Numbered from the stretch's first letter, positions 1 through 7,356 are shown. The stretch: DNA of 20,797 nucleotides from Eggerthella sp. CAG:298 (GCA_000435675.1 FR895147.1:1-20797); one strand, 5' to 3'. A program made the numbers and translations. The notes: a model not told the origin generated them from the letters alone.

Positions 1-1
1 G

Positions 2-58
2 GCCGATATCGGCAACGGGTTCGTGATGGACGACTACATCATGGCGTGCGCGGTATAA
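2..58 (+). CDS. 3' end of an unidentified plus-strand gene (partial)
   Basis: An open frame enters from the left edge and ends at TAA (56-58). It encodes the tail ADIGNGFVMDDYIMACAV. Nearly every codon ends in G or C, as expected of a coding frame in this genome, and the residues look like ordinary protein. Only 18 residues are visible, so I do not recognise the family. If real, it converges on the DMT-permease gene that ends at 143. One minus-strand frame is also open here, so the call is tentative. Confidence 0.45.
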   Translation, partial: ADIGNGFVMDDYIMACAV

Positions 59-105
59 CTCCTGTTAGCTGCTTGCCGCTCGCTGCAAATTCTCCTTTAC
101 ATGAA

Positions 106-138
106 CAAGCAGTGTCTTCCAGAGAAAAGCGCTGCTTG
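106..138. terminator. hairpin between convergent gene ends, possible bidirectional terminator
   Basis: Bases 106-115 (CAAGCAGTGT) can pair with 129-138 (GCGCTGCTTG): seven Watson-Crick pairs, then an inner T-G, G-C, T-G extension, around a 13-base loop. It sits just beyond the permease stop codon at 143-145 and after the plus-strand stop at 56-58. Neither side carries a clear T-run, so intrinsic termination is unproven. A second CTGCTTG at 69-75 could compete for the same CAAGCAG arm. Confidence 0.35.
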
Positions 139-142
139 TATG

Positions 143-1018
143 TTATGAAGCTGTCTTTCGCTTCCGCGAGAAGATGCCTTCGCTCACCAAGAGCGCGATG
201 AAGATGAGCACGAAGCCAACAACGAGGCGCACCGTGAGCAGCTCCCCATAGAGCAGGATGCTGAACACCACGCCGAACACTGATTCAAGACTTAAGATGA
301 GTGAGGCTTGCGTAGGCTCGATGCGCGCAAGCGCTATATTCTGCACGCCGAACGCAAAGATGGTCGCGAATAGCACCACGAATGCGAGCTCACCGACTAT
401 GACCGGCGTGATCTGCGTGAGCGCAGGAAGCGTTTCGAAGACCGCGCCGGTAGCTAAGCCGAGCAAGCCTTCAGTGATGAACTGGATGACCGTGAGCATG
501 AGCACATCATAGAAGACCGAGAAGATCGAGACCGAAACGATATGTGCTGCAAAGAAGAATGCGCAGAGCAGCGTCATGATCTCGCCGAAACCGATGCTCA
601 AAGAACCTGAAGCGCTCGTGACCGATACGAGCCATATGCCCACGATCGCAACGAACGCCGCTACGATGTTCGCCTTGGTGGGCTTGCGTTTTGCAACGAC
701 CCACCACATGAACGGCACGAGCACCACATACACCGCAGTAAGAAACGCATTGATACCTGGCGAAACCGTTTGCAAACCGACCGTTTGCGTGAAGAATCCC
801 AAGAAGTCGAGCAGACCCATCACCATACCGGCAGCGAGCGCTTTCCAGGTAAGGCGCAGGCGCAAGCGCTTGAGCAAGAACGGAAGGATAACAAGCCCTG
901 CGATCGTAAAGCGTATCCCCAAAAGCCACCCAGGCGGGAACACGGCGACCAGATCCTTCATATACACGAAGCTCGCACCCCACGCCATGGTAACGAGCAG
1001 AAGCAGAACCTTATACAC
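143..1018 (-). CDS. DMT-superfamily (EamA) permease
   Basis: Predicted inner-membrane permease of about 291 residues with roughly ten hydrophobic segments in two EamA repeats. It opens with MYKVLLLLVTMAWGASFVYM, typical of the family's first helix (WGxSF). The second repeat contains the usual IEPTQASLILSLESVFGVV stretch. The substrate is unknown; relatives export amino acids or other metabolites. The frame stays open upstream into the dxs 3' end, and no convincing ribosome site marks a start. I chose GTG at 1018 because it begins at the family's usual N-terminus. TTG at 1054 or ATG at 1090 are alternatives, and either would overlap dxs. Dependence on dxs translation (coupling) is likely. A short basic tail (SRKRKTAS) ends the protein. 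The family call is firm; the start is not. Confidence 0.85.
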   Translation of the reverse strand: MYKVLLLLVTMAWGASFVYMKDLVAVFPPGWLLGIRFTIAGLVILPFLLKRLRLRLTWKALAAGMVMGLLDFLGFFTQTVGLQTVSPGINAFLTAVYVVLVPFMWWVVAKRKPTKANIVAAFVAIVGIWLVSVTSASGSLSIGFGEIMTLLCAFFFAAHIVSVSIFSVFYDVLMLTVIQFITEGLLGLATGAVFETLPALTQITPVIVGELAFVVLFATIFAFGVQNIALARIEPTQASLILSLESVFGVVFSILLYGELLTVRLVVGFVLIFIALLVSEGIFSRKRKTAS

Positions 1019-1046
1019 GCTCGTCGGTATATTTGCTAACGAGAGA

Positions 1047-2921
1047 TTAGACAAAGCGGGCTTGAATCTGGCGAGCGATACCTGCTGCATCGAGGCCGAG
1101 GTCGGCGAAGAGCAAGTCCACCTTGCCTTGCTCGATGAATTCGTCGGGTATGCCGAGCGCGAGCGAGTCCACCTTGAGCTCTTCTTCACCCAGAACTTCG
1201 CTCACTGCTTCACCCGCACCACCGATGATAACGCCATCTTCAACGGTGACCACTAGTTTCGTTTCTGCAGCCTTGCGAATCGCTTCCTTGTCGATCGGCT
1301 TCACCCAGCGCATATCCACCACACGTGCCGAGATGCCCTGCCCTTCCAGCAGGCTTGCCGCACCGAGCGCGTGCTCGACCATGCGGCCAAACGCAAGGAT
1401 CGCCACATCTTCACCGGGCTTCACCTCTTTAGAAACACCCTCTTCGAAGACCACGGGCTCTTCAGGGATGAGCGCACCTGGGGCTTCACCACGCGGATAA
1501 CGAAGCACCACTGGTCCGCCAATAGCGAGTGCTGTATGCAATGCAGAAGCCAACTCGGCTTCATCGGAAGGCGCTAGTATCTTCACATGTGGGATCATGC
1601 GTGCATAGACCATATCGAACACGCCATGGTGCGTAGGACCATCATCACCCACAAGACCAGCGCGATCGATAGCGATGACCACGTTCTCGCGCGGGAGTGC
1701 CACATCGATTATCAGCTGATCGATCGCACGCTGCATGAACGTGGAATAGAGCGCCACCACAGGCTTCTTGCCCCCGATGGAAAGACCCGCCGCCATAGCA
1801 ACCGCATGCTCTTCAGCAATACCCACATCAAAGAATCGTTTGGGGTATTCGCGCGCAAAATCAGCCAAGCCCGTACCATCGGTCATAGCAGCAGTGACCA
1901 CTACGATCGAATCATCCTTGGCTGCTTCAGATTTCAAGGACTGGGAAAACGCTTGGGTATAGGTAAGATTGCCGCCTACCTTCTTCTTTATCTCCCCGGA
2001 TTCAAGGTCATAGGGTCCCACACCGTGGAACTTGGAAGGGTTCTGTTCGGCAGGCGCATAGCCCTTGCCCTTCTTCGTGATCACATGCACGAGCACTGGC
2101 GCGTTCGCTGCAAATGCATTCTTGATAGCCGCCTTTATCGCAGGGATGTTATGCCCATCGATCGGCGGCGTGCAGATGATGCCCAACTGCTCGAAGAGCA
2201 TCGAATCGGGAATGACCAGATTCTTCACTGACTCTTTCGCGGTCTTACCCATCTTCACCAGGGCCTTACCCGCCATACCGAACGACTCAAGATGCTCCTG
2301 AATCGTATCGCGGCTCTTGCGGTAATTCGAATTCACGCGAATGCTGCCAAGATGCAGTGCCATCGCGCCCACATTGCGCGAGATGGCCATTTCGTTGTCG
2401 TTCAGGATGATGACGAGCGGCGTTTGTTCCTGCCCGATATCGTTCAAGGCCTCGAACGCCATGCCGCCAGCAAGAGAGGCATCGCCGATGAGCGCAACGA
2501 CCTTTTGCTTCTCCCCCGAAAGATCGCGCGCACGCGCAAGCCCGCAGGCGATCGAAAGCGAATCGGATGCATGCCCGGAAGGGTGAACATCATGCGGATT
2601 GGTGTGCGGCTTCGGAAAACCAGAAAGGCCTTTGTACTGGCGAAGCGTAGAGAATTCATCGCGCCTGCCCGTAAGGAGCATATGCGCATAGGATTGATGA
2701 CCCACATCGAAGATGAACTTATCTTCAGGGGAATTGATAAGGCTATGGACCGCAAGGATGATCTCGACCGCTCCCAAACTTGAGGCAACATGGCCTCCCG
2801 TTTGCGAAGTGGTGTTCAGGATCTCATCGCGAATCTCACCCGCAAGGATAGCAAGCTCTTCATCGGTAAGGAGCGCGAGCATGTTGGGCGATTCGATAGA
2901 GTCAAGAATTCGATCCGCCAT
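1047..2921 (-). CDS. dxs: 1-deoxy-D-xylulose-5-phosphate synthase
   Basis: Thiamine-diphosphate enzyme of the cytoplasm that condenses pyruvate with glyceraldehyde 3-phosphate to give DXP, the first step of the MEP isoprenoid pathway. It has 624 residues, the usual family length. The N-terminal region has FDVGHQSYAHMLLTGR (about 71-87) and PSGHASDSLSIACG (about 114-127). The Mg/ThDP motif is GDASLAGG...NDNEM (about 146-178), with GDA in place of the more common GDG. The pyrimidine domain has the catalytic-Glu motif GIAEEHAVAMAAG and the conserved DRAGLVGDDGPTHHGVFD. The ATG at 2921 follows AAGGAGAGGCT, a good ribosome site. A strong promoter candidate lies at 2958-2986, so dxs can be transcribed independently of the xseB block upstream. 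In many Firmicutes ispA lies between xseB and dxs; it is absent here. Confidence 0.97.
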   Translation of the reverse strand: MADRILDSIESPNMLALLTDEELAILAGEIRDEILNTTSQTGGHVASSLGAVEIILAVHSLINSPEDKFIFDVGHQSYAHMLLTGRRDEFSTLRQYKGLSGFPKPHTNPHDVHPSGHASDSLSIACGLARARDLSGEKQKVVALIGDASLAGGMAFEALNDIGQEQTPLVIILNDNEMAISRNVGAMALHLGSIRVNSNYRKSRDTIQEHLESFGMAGKALVKMGKTAKESVKNLVIPDSMLFEQLGIICTPPIDGHNIPAIKAAIKNAFAANAPVLVHVITKKGKGYAPAEQNPSKFHGVGPYDLESGEIKKKVGGNLTYTQAFSQSLKSEAAKDDSIVVVTAAMTDGTGLADFAREYPKRFFDVGIAEEHAVAMAAGLSIGGKKPVVALYSTFMQRAIDQLIIDVALPRENVVIAIDRAGLVGDDGPTHHGVFDMVYARMIPHVKILAPSDEAELASALHTALAIGGPVVLRYPRGEAPGALIPEEPVVFEEGVSKEVKPGEDVAILAFGRMVEHALGAASLLEGQGISARVVDMRWVKPIDKEAIRKAAETKLVVTVEDGVIIGGAGEAVSEVLGEEELKVDSLALGIPDEFIEQGKVDLLFADLGLDAAGIARQIQARFV

Positions 2922-2957
2922 AGCCTCTCCTTACCTTACCTGCCCAAATGAATTTCG

Positions 2958-2986
2958 ATAATAGCGTGCGAACTAGTTGCTTTCAA
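2958..2986 (-). promoter_or_regulatory. sigma70-type promoter for dxs
   Basis: Reading the minus strand: -35 TTGAAA (2986-2981), a 17-base spacer, and -10 TATTAT (2963-2958). Each hexamer is one base from consensus and the spacing is optimal. It overlaps the last codons of xseB and would start RNA near 2951, giving a leader of about 30 bases before the dxs ribosome site. This is the best promoter match seen in the window. Confidence 0.65.
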
Positions 2987-3257
2987 GTGCAGGCTCTGCG
3001 CTTACGTCTGGCTCAGAAGCGTTCGGGGCTTCTTCACCTGCATCTTGCACGTCTTCTGAGTGCTCTTCATCATAGAGCGCGTTGTTCTCCTGGAGATTCT
3101 CCTCCAAAAGCGACGAAGCACGCAGCCCCAGCTGCACAGCTTCTTCATAGAGTTTCAGCGCATCATCCAAAGGAAGATCATCGTCTGCCACTGCATCGAC
3201 GATCTCATCGAGGCGCTTCTTCACCTCTTCGAAGCTCTCGGTATTCGCTTCACTCAT
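2973..3257 (-). CDS. xseB: exodeoxyribonuclease VII small subunit
   Basis: Small subunit of exonuclease VII, which degrades single-stranded DNA in complex with XseA. It has 94 residues: the conserved helical region SFEEVKKRLDEIVDAV...LPLDDALKLYEEAVQLG, then an acidic Glu/Asp/Ser-rich tail of about 40 residues that is probably disordered and makes it longer than the usual 70-80. The open frame extends upstream, but ATG at 3257 is preceded by GAGGAGGAAGCGC, an excellent ribosome site, and the sequence after it fits the family start. It overlaps the nusB stop by 8 bases (ATGAGTGA), so translation is probably coupled. XseA, usually encoded directly upstream, is not in this window. Confidence 0.92.
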   Translation of the reverse strand: MSEANTESFEEVKKRLDEIVDAVADDDLPLDDALKLYEEAVQLGLRASSLLEENLQENNALYDEEHSEDVQDAGEEAPNASEPDVSAEPALESN

Positions 3258-3681
3258 GCGCTTCCTCCTCGAGCTTGGTCGCGATGCGCCCCAAGATGCC
3301 ATTCACAAAACGCGGAGAATCTTCGCCACCGAATTCCTTGGCAAGATTGACCGCTTCATTGATGGAAACGGAGATGGGCACTTCATCCACTGAGCGCATC
3401 TCGTAAGCTGCCATGCGCAAGAGCGATCGATCGACCACCGGCATGCGGTCGAGCGCCCAGTTCTCGCTCGCTTCTACCAGTTCTGCATCGATCGCTTCCT
3501 GATCGGCAGTTGCGCCTTCGATCAAGCGACGAGCATAGTTGCCCAAGAGCTGCGTCTCATCGACGAGCCTTCCCTCTTCGATGATCGTTGCAGGGGCAGT
3601 CTCGAGGATCTCTGCCTGATAGAGGACTTGCAAGGCAAGGCGGCGCGCCTCACTTCGGTCATGTTGATGTTTTTCAGCCAT
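3250..3681 (-). CDS. nusB: transcription antitermination factor NusB
   Basis: All-helical RNA-binding protein that joins NusE (S10) at boxA to support antitermination in rRNA operons. It has 143 residues, the normal length. Family signatures are RSEARRLALQVLYQAEI near the start, the central ENWALDRMPVVDRSLLRMAAYEM block, and PISVSINEAVNLAKEFGGEDSPRFVNGILG near the end. It starts 9 bases after the asp23 stop without an obvious ribosome site, so it may rely on coupling. Its last codons (EEEAHE) contain the ribosome site and start of xseB. Position between asp23 and xseB matches the order known in Firmicutes. Confidence 0.96.
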   Translation of the reverse strand: MAEKHQHDRSEARRLALQVLYQAEILETAPATIIEEGRLVDETQLLGNYARRLIEGATADQEAIDAELVEASENWALDRMPVVDRSLLRMAAYEMRSVDEVPISVSINEAVNLAKEFGGEDSPRFVNGILGRIATKLEEEAHE

Positions 3682-3690
3682 GAGCGCGTG

Positions 3691-4035
3691 CTAATCCTGG
3701 AAGAGGATGCCGTCGACATGAATATCGACGCGATTGACGGTATAGCCAGTCTGCGCGAGGATGGCATCAGCGATAGCCTTGCGCGCATCTGCTGCGATCT
3801 TGTCGAGCGAGAAGCCATTGAGCACGGTGATCGAAACGCTCACGTCGATCGTATCGCTCGTGACCTGGCTCACACGCACGCCCTTCTGATCCTGCTTGGA
3901 CCCGAAGAAGGAAAGGATGCCCGTGCTGGTCTGACCTACGACCGCAACTCCTTCAACATCCTTGAGCGCAAGTGCAACGATGGTATCGAGCACATCAGGA
4001 GCAATATCCATGCCTCTCGTTTGCGTGTCTGTCAT
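3691..4035 (-). CDS. Asp23/Gls24 family (YqhY-like) protein
   Basis: Small protein of 114 residues with the Asp23 fold signature: an APDVLDTIVALALKDVEGV start, a glycine-rich turn, and a VSVSITVLNGFSLDKIAADARKAIADAI segment. In Firmicutes the member next to accBC (YqhY) has been linked genetically to acetyl-CoA carboxylase activity. Here its ATG shares one base with the accC stop (TAATG at 4037-4033), so it should be translated in step with biotin carboxylase. The role is inferred from this linkage. No membrane segment is seen, so it is probably cytoplasmic. Confidence 0.9.
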   Translation of the reverse strand: MTDTQTRGMDIAPDVLDTIVALALKDVEGVAVVGQTSTGILSFFGSKQDQKGVRVSQVTSDTIDVSVSITVLNGFSLDKIAADARKAIADAILAQTGYTVNRVDIHVDGILFQD

Positions 4036-5384
4036 TATTCATCACCCATTTCGGTTTCAATGAAGTCGGTAAAGACGTTGCCCTCGATGAAGGCAGGATT
4101 CTCGAGCACCTGCAGATGGAACGGGATAGTGGTCTTGATACCTTCGATCTCGAATTCCTGGAGCGCACGCTTACCACGCGCGATCGCCTCTGCACGATCG
4201 GCACCCCACACGATGACCTTAGCGACCATGGAATCGTAGTAGGGCGAAATGCGATCGCCTTGCGAAATATAGGTGTCCACACGCACGCCAGGGCCTCCCG
4301 GCACCTTGAACTTCGTGATCGTGCCAGGGCACGGACGAAAATCGTAGTCGGGATCTTCGGCATTGATGCGGAATTCGATGGCGTGCCCATTCGGGGTGAA
4401 AGGTGCCTTGTCAGCACAAGAGATCGGTTCGCCCGAAGCGATGCGCAGCTGTTCTTTGATGATGTCAGTTCCGGTGATGGTCTCCGTGACCGGATGTTCG
4501 ACCTGAACGCGCGTATTCATCTCCATGAAATAGAAGCGACCATCTTGATCGAGCAAGAACTCGATCGTGCCCGCATTCTCATAACCCGTTGCACGTACCG
4601 CCTTGATGGCTGCAACGCCCATGGCACGACGAGTTTCGCCATCGAGCGCCGGCGAAGGCGCTTCTTCCAGCAACTTCTGATGACGGCGCTGGAGCGAGCA
4701 GTCGCGTTCGCACAGCGAAATGCGGTTATCGTACTTATCAGCCAGGATCTGAACCTCGATATGACGTGGACGCAGCACGAGCTTCTCCAGATAGACATCG
4801 CCATTGCCGAAGGCTGCGAGCGCTTCGGTCTTTGCAGCAGTGAACTGGCTCTCCAGCTCTTCAGGGCTGTGCACTTCGCGCATGCCCTTGCCGCCGCCGC
4901 CCGCGCTTGCCTTGACGAGGATCGGATAGCCCGCAGCATCCGCGAATGCGCGCGCTTCCTCGACCGTTTCCACGACACCATCGGAGCCAGGGACGGTGGG
5001 AACGCCGCAGGTCTTCATGGTCTCACGAGCCTGCGCCTTGTTGCCCATCGCTTCGATGCTCTCTGGCGAAGGGCCGATGAACACGATGTCGTTGTCGGCG
5101 CATGCACGTGCGAAATCGGCGTTCTCGGCCAAGAAGCCATAGCCAGGATGGATCGCATCGGCGCCAGTGTTGACAGCAGCAGCGATGATCGAAGGGATGA
5201 TGAGATAGCTCTGATTAGCCGGAGCGGGACCGATGCAGACGGCCTCATCAGCATAGGCGACCGGTGCCGTATTGGCATCTTCGGTGGAATAGACCGCCAC
5301 CGTCTTCACGCCCAATTCCTTGCAGGCGCGCATGATGCGCAGAGCGACCTCGCCTCTGTTTGCGACTAGTACCTTGTTGAACAT
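4035..5384 (-). CDS. accC: biotin carboxylase (AccC / pyruvate carboxylase subunit A)
   Basis: Cytoplasmic ATP-grasp enzyme that carboxylates the biotin of a carrier protein using bicarbonate and ATP. It has 449 residues, the normal size. The N-terminal domain begins MFNKVLVANRGEVALRIMRA. The glycine-rich ATP loop is KASAGGGGKGMRE. Also present are LLEEAPSPAL and the catalytic stretch FYFMEMNTRVQVEHPVTE, followed by the C-terminal EFRINAEDP block. Its ATG directly follows the stop of the carboxyltransferase-carrier gene (TAA then ATG, no gap), with GGAGAG inside that gene as ribosome site, so balanced synthesis of the two proteins is likely. Sequence alone does not separate acetyl-CoA carboxylase from pyruvate carboxylase use. 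The upstream neighbour argues for pyruvate carboxylase, possibly with shared use. Confidence 0.95.
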   Translation of the reverse strand: MFNKVLVANRGEVALRIMRACKELGVKTVAVYSTEDANTAPVAYADEAVCIGPAPANQSYLIIPSIIAAAVNTGADAIHPGYGFLAENADFARACADNDIVFIGPSPESIEAMGNKAQARETMKTCGVPTVPGSDGVVETVEEARAFADAAGYPILVKASAGGGGKGMREVHSPEELESQFTAAKTEALAAFGNGDVYLEKLVLRPRHIEVQILADKYDNRISLCERDCSLQRRHQKLLEEAPSPALDGETRRAMGVAAIKAVRATGYENAGTIEFLLDQDGRFYFMEMNTRVQVEHPVTETITGTDIIKEQLRIASGEPISCADKAPFTPNGHAIEFRINAEDPDYDFRPCPGTITKFKVPGGPGVRVDTYISQGDRISPYYDSMVAKVIVWGADRAEAIARGKRALQEFEIEGIKTTIPFHLQVLENPAFIEGNVFTDFIETEMGDE

Positions 5385-7283
5385 TTAGGCACTCTCCGGT
5401 CCGATAGCATCATGGGAATTATGCGGCTCGATGTAGAAGAGCGGCGTACCGAACTCCACCGGCGTAGCATCTTCAAGGCAGACCTCGCGCACAACGCCCA
5501 TCTCTTCAGAGGTGATCTCGTTCATGAGCTTCATAGCCTCAACGATGCAAAGCGTCTGGTTGGCAGTGACCTCGTCGCCCACCTTGACGAAGGGCGGCTC
5601 GCCAGGAGCAGGTGCTGCGTAGAACGTGCCCACCATAGGAGCAGTCACGCAATGCCAGGATGCCGGGCGGCTCGCATTGTCCGCAGGAGCAGCAGCAGGT
5701 TCAGCTGCAGGTGCAACCTGAGCTGCAGGAACAGCCTCTGCAGGCACCGCAACCGGAACAGCCGGTGCTGCGCACATAGCGCCTGGCATACGAACTGAGA
5801 TGCGGGCGCCTTCTTCTTCGACAACGATCTCGCCCACGCCGCTTTCCTCAGCGACGCGCACCAGCTCGCGAATCTGATTGATATCCACGTAATCCTCCTC
5901 TTTGGTCTGGCTTGATTCCTCTTCAAGGAGGAAATCAACCTTTTCGGATGTGCGATGCTTGCTCAAATAGGTACGCGCCTCATTCGGGAACAGCGCATAC
6001 ATCAAAACGTCCTCTTCAGACTTAGCCAAATCGCCGATCTCTTCTTCAAGCTCGGCGAAGGTGGTGGTGACGAGCGAACCAGGTGCTACATCAGGATCGA
6101 GCACCTGCGAATCACCCACGACCTTGGCAACGATCTCTTGATCCATAGGACCAGGAGCTTTGCCGTAGTAACCGCAGATGTAGTCTTTCATTTCCTTGGA
6201 AACGACGCTCCAGCGCTTGCCCGTGAGAACGTTGAAGACCGCCTGCGTACCAACGATCTGCGACATAGGCGTAACGAGTGGCGGATAGCCGACTTCAGCA
6301 CGCACGCGCGGGATCTCTTCCATGACCTCATCCAAGCGGTCGAGCGCATTTTGGATCTCGAGCTGGCTGACGAGGTTCGACATCATGCCACCAGGAACCT
6401 GATGCGAGTAGACCTTCATGTGCGTGAGCGAAGAAACGCCGCGCTTGTAGTGGCCGCGCTTGCGCACCTCTTCCCAGTATTCCGAGATCTCGAAGAGAAG
6501 CCCCAGATCCAGCCCGGTATCGTAGCGGCTTTCCTCAAGTGCTGCAACGATCATCTCGACTGCGGGATGCGAGTTGCCGAACGCAAGCGGAGCGCTTGCG
6601 GTATCAGCGATAGCAGCACCTGCTTCAGCGGATTTGATGATGTTAGCTGGTGCCATGCCGCCGACATAGTGGCAGTGCACGTGAATGGGCAGGCCGATCT
6701 CGGCATTGAATGCCTTCACGATGCGCTCGGTACGATACGGCGTAAGCATGCCCGCCATGTCTTTGATAGCGATGGAATCGGCACCCAGATCTTTGAGCTG
6801 CTGACCGTATTCAAGGAAGCTATCGAGCGTATGAACAGGCGAGACCGTGTAAGAGATCGCACCTTCGAAGTGAGCTCCGCACTCCTTGATGGCCTCAGCG
6901 TTATCCACCACATTGCGGATATCGTTCAACGCGTCGAACACGCGGAAGACATCGATGCCATTTCGGTGCGCTGCCTCGATGAAACGGAAGCAGATCTCGC
7001 GGGAATAATGCTTATAGCCCACAAGGTTCTGTCCACGCGAGAGCATGGACAAGCGAGTGTTCGGCGTTTTTGACTTGATGAGTCGCAGACGATCCCAAGG
7101 GTTTTCGTCCAAAAAGCGTAGGCAGGTGTCGAATGTTGCACCGCCCCAGGCCTCGATGGCCCAGTATCCAACGCGATCCATCTTAGGCAAAATGGGCAGC
7201 ATGTCTCCGATCGACATACGTGTTGCCCAAAGGCTCTGCTGTCCGTCGCGGATCGTTGTGTCCATAAGTTGAAGTTTTGCCAA
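5385..7283 (-). CDS. carboxyltransferase-biotin carrier fusion (PycB/OadA-like joined to AccB)
   Basis: A 632-residue two-part protein. Residues 1 to about 455 form an OadA/5S/PycB-type carboxyltransferase: MDTTIRDGQQSLWATRM at 7-23 (metal and substrate residues), FRVFDALND at 113-121, IAIKDMAG at 171-178 (Lys174 would be the carbamylated metal ligand), the metal pair His203/His205 in HVHCH, and PGGMMSNL at 297-304. Residues 466-499 match the N-terminal helix of AccB. An Ala/Pro linker runs over about 503-540. A biotinyl domain at 547-620 carries EAMKLMNEI with Lys585 as the biotin site. Expected reaction with AccC: carboxylation of pyruvate to oxaloacetate. An oxaloacetate decarboxylase or transcarboxylase role is possible, but no membrane OadB/OadG partner is nearby. 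The TTG start at 7283 is fixed by AAGGAGGTG eight bases before it. It occupies the usual accB position. The HCHYVGG motif is unusual. Confidence 0.9.
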   Translation of the reverse strand: MAKLQLMDTTIRDGQQSLWATRMSIGDMLPILPKMDRVGYWAIEAWGGATFDTCLRFLDENPWDRLRLIKSKTPNTRLSMLSRGQNLVGYKHYSREICFRFIEAAHRNGIDVFRVFDALNDIRNVVDNAEAIKECGAHFEGAISYTVSPVHTLDSFLEYGQQLKDLGADSIAIKDMAGMLTPYRTERIVKAFNAEIGLPIHVHCHYVGGMAPANIIKSAEAGAAIADTASAPLAFGNSHPAVEMIVAALEESRYDTGLDLGLLFEISEYWEEVRKRGHYKRGVSSLTHMKVYSHQVPGGMMSNLVSQLEIQNALDRLDEVMEEIPRVRAEVGYPPLVTPMSQIVGTQAVFNVLTGKRWSVVSKEMKDYICGYYGKAPGPMDQEIVAKVVGDSQVLDPDVAPGSLVTTTFAELEEEIGDLAKSEEDVLMYALFPNEARTYLSKHRTSEKVDFLLEEESSQTKEEDYVDINQIRELVRVAEESGVGEIVVEEEGARISVRMPGAMCAAPAVPVAVPAEAVPAAQVAPAAEPAAAPADNASRPASWHCVTAPMVGTFYAAPAPGEPPFVKVGDEVTANQTLCIVEAMKLMNEITSEEMGVVREVCLEDATPVEFGTPLFYIEPHNSHDAIGPESA

Positions 7284-7300
7284 GTGACTCGCACCTCCTT
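7281..7300 (-). promoter_or_regulatory. consensus ribosome site with TTG start
   Basis: On the minus strand AAGGAGGTG (7300-7292) is followed by 8 bases and then TTG (7283-7281). This near-perfect anti-16S match decides the start of the carboxyltransferase-carrier gene. The next in-frame ATG lies only six codons further on and within the conserved N-terminus. Confidence 0.8.
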
Positions 7301-7345
7301 GTCAAAGAGCACCCGTACGGTCGGGTTGCATGATAGTGAACGACC

Positions 7346-7351
7346 ATTATA
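7346..7351 (-). promoter_or_regulatory. candidate -10 element for the carboxylase operon
   Basis: A perfect TATAAT lies on the minus strand in the 127-base gap between efp and the carboxyltransferase gene, with RNA expected to start near 7339 and a leader of about 55 bases. No good -35 hexamer sits 16-18 bases upstream; that space is taken by the dyad at 7357-7377. This suggests an activator or repressor site, or a weak promoter. Confidence 0.45.
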
Positions 7352-7356
7352 CGACA

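Noticed and set aside
3972..5369. 465-codon plus-strand open frame opposite accC
   Set aside because: It mirrors a strongly conserved gene on the other strand. Its translation is rich in Arg, His and Asp without any fold signature. The codon bias of this genome rarely produces stops in that antisense frame.
5385..7283. Membrane sodium-pumping oxaloacetate decarboxylase complex
   Set aside because: No oadB or oadG gene is nearby, and the adjacent biotin carboxylase gene favours an ATP-dependent carboxylase instead.
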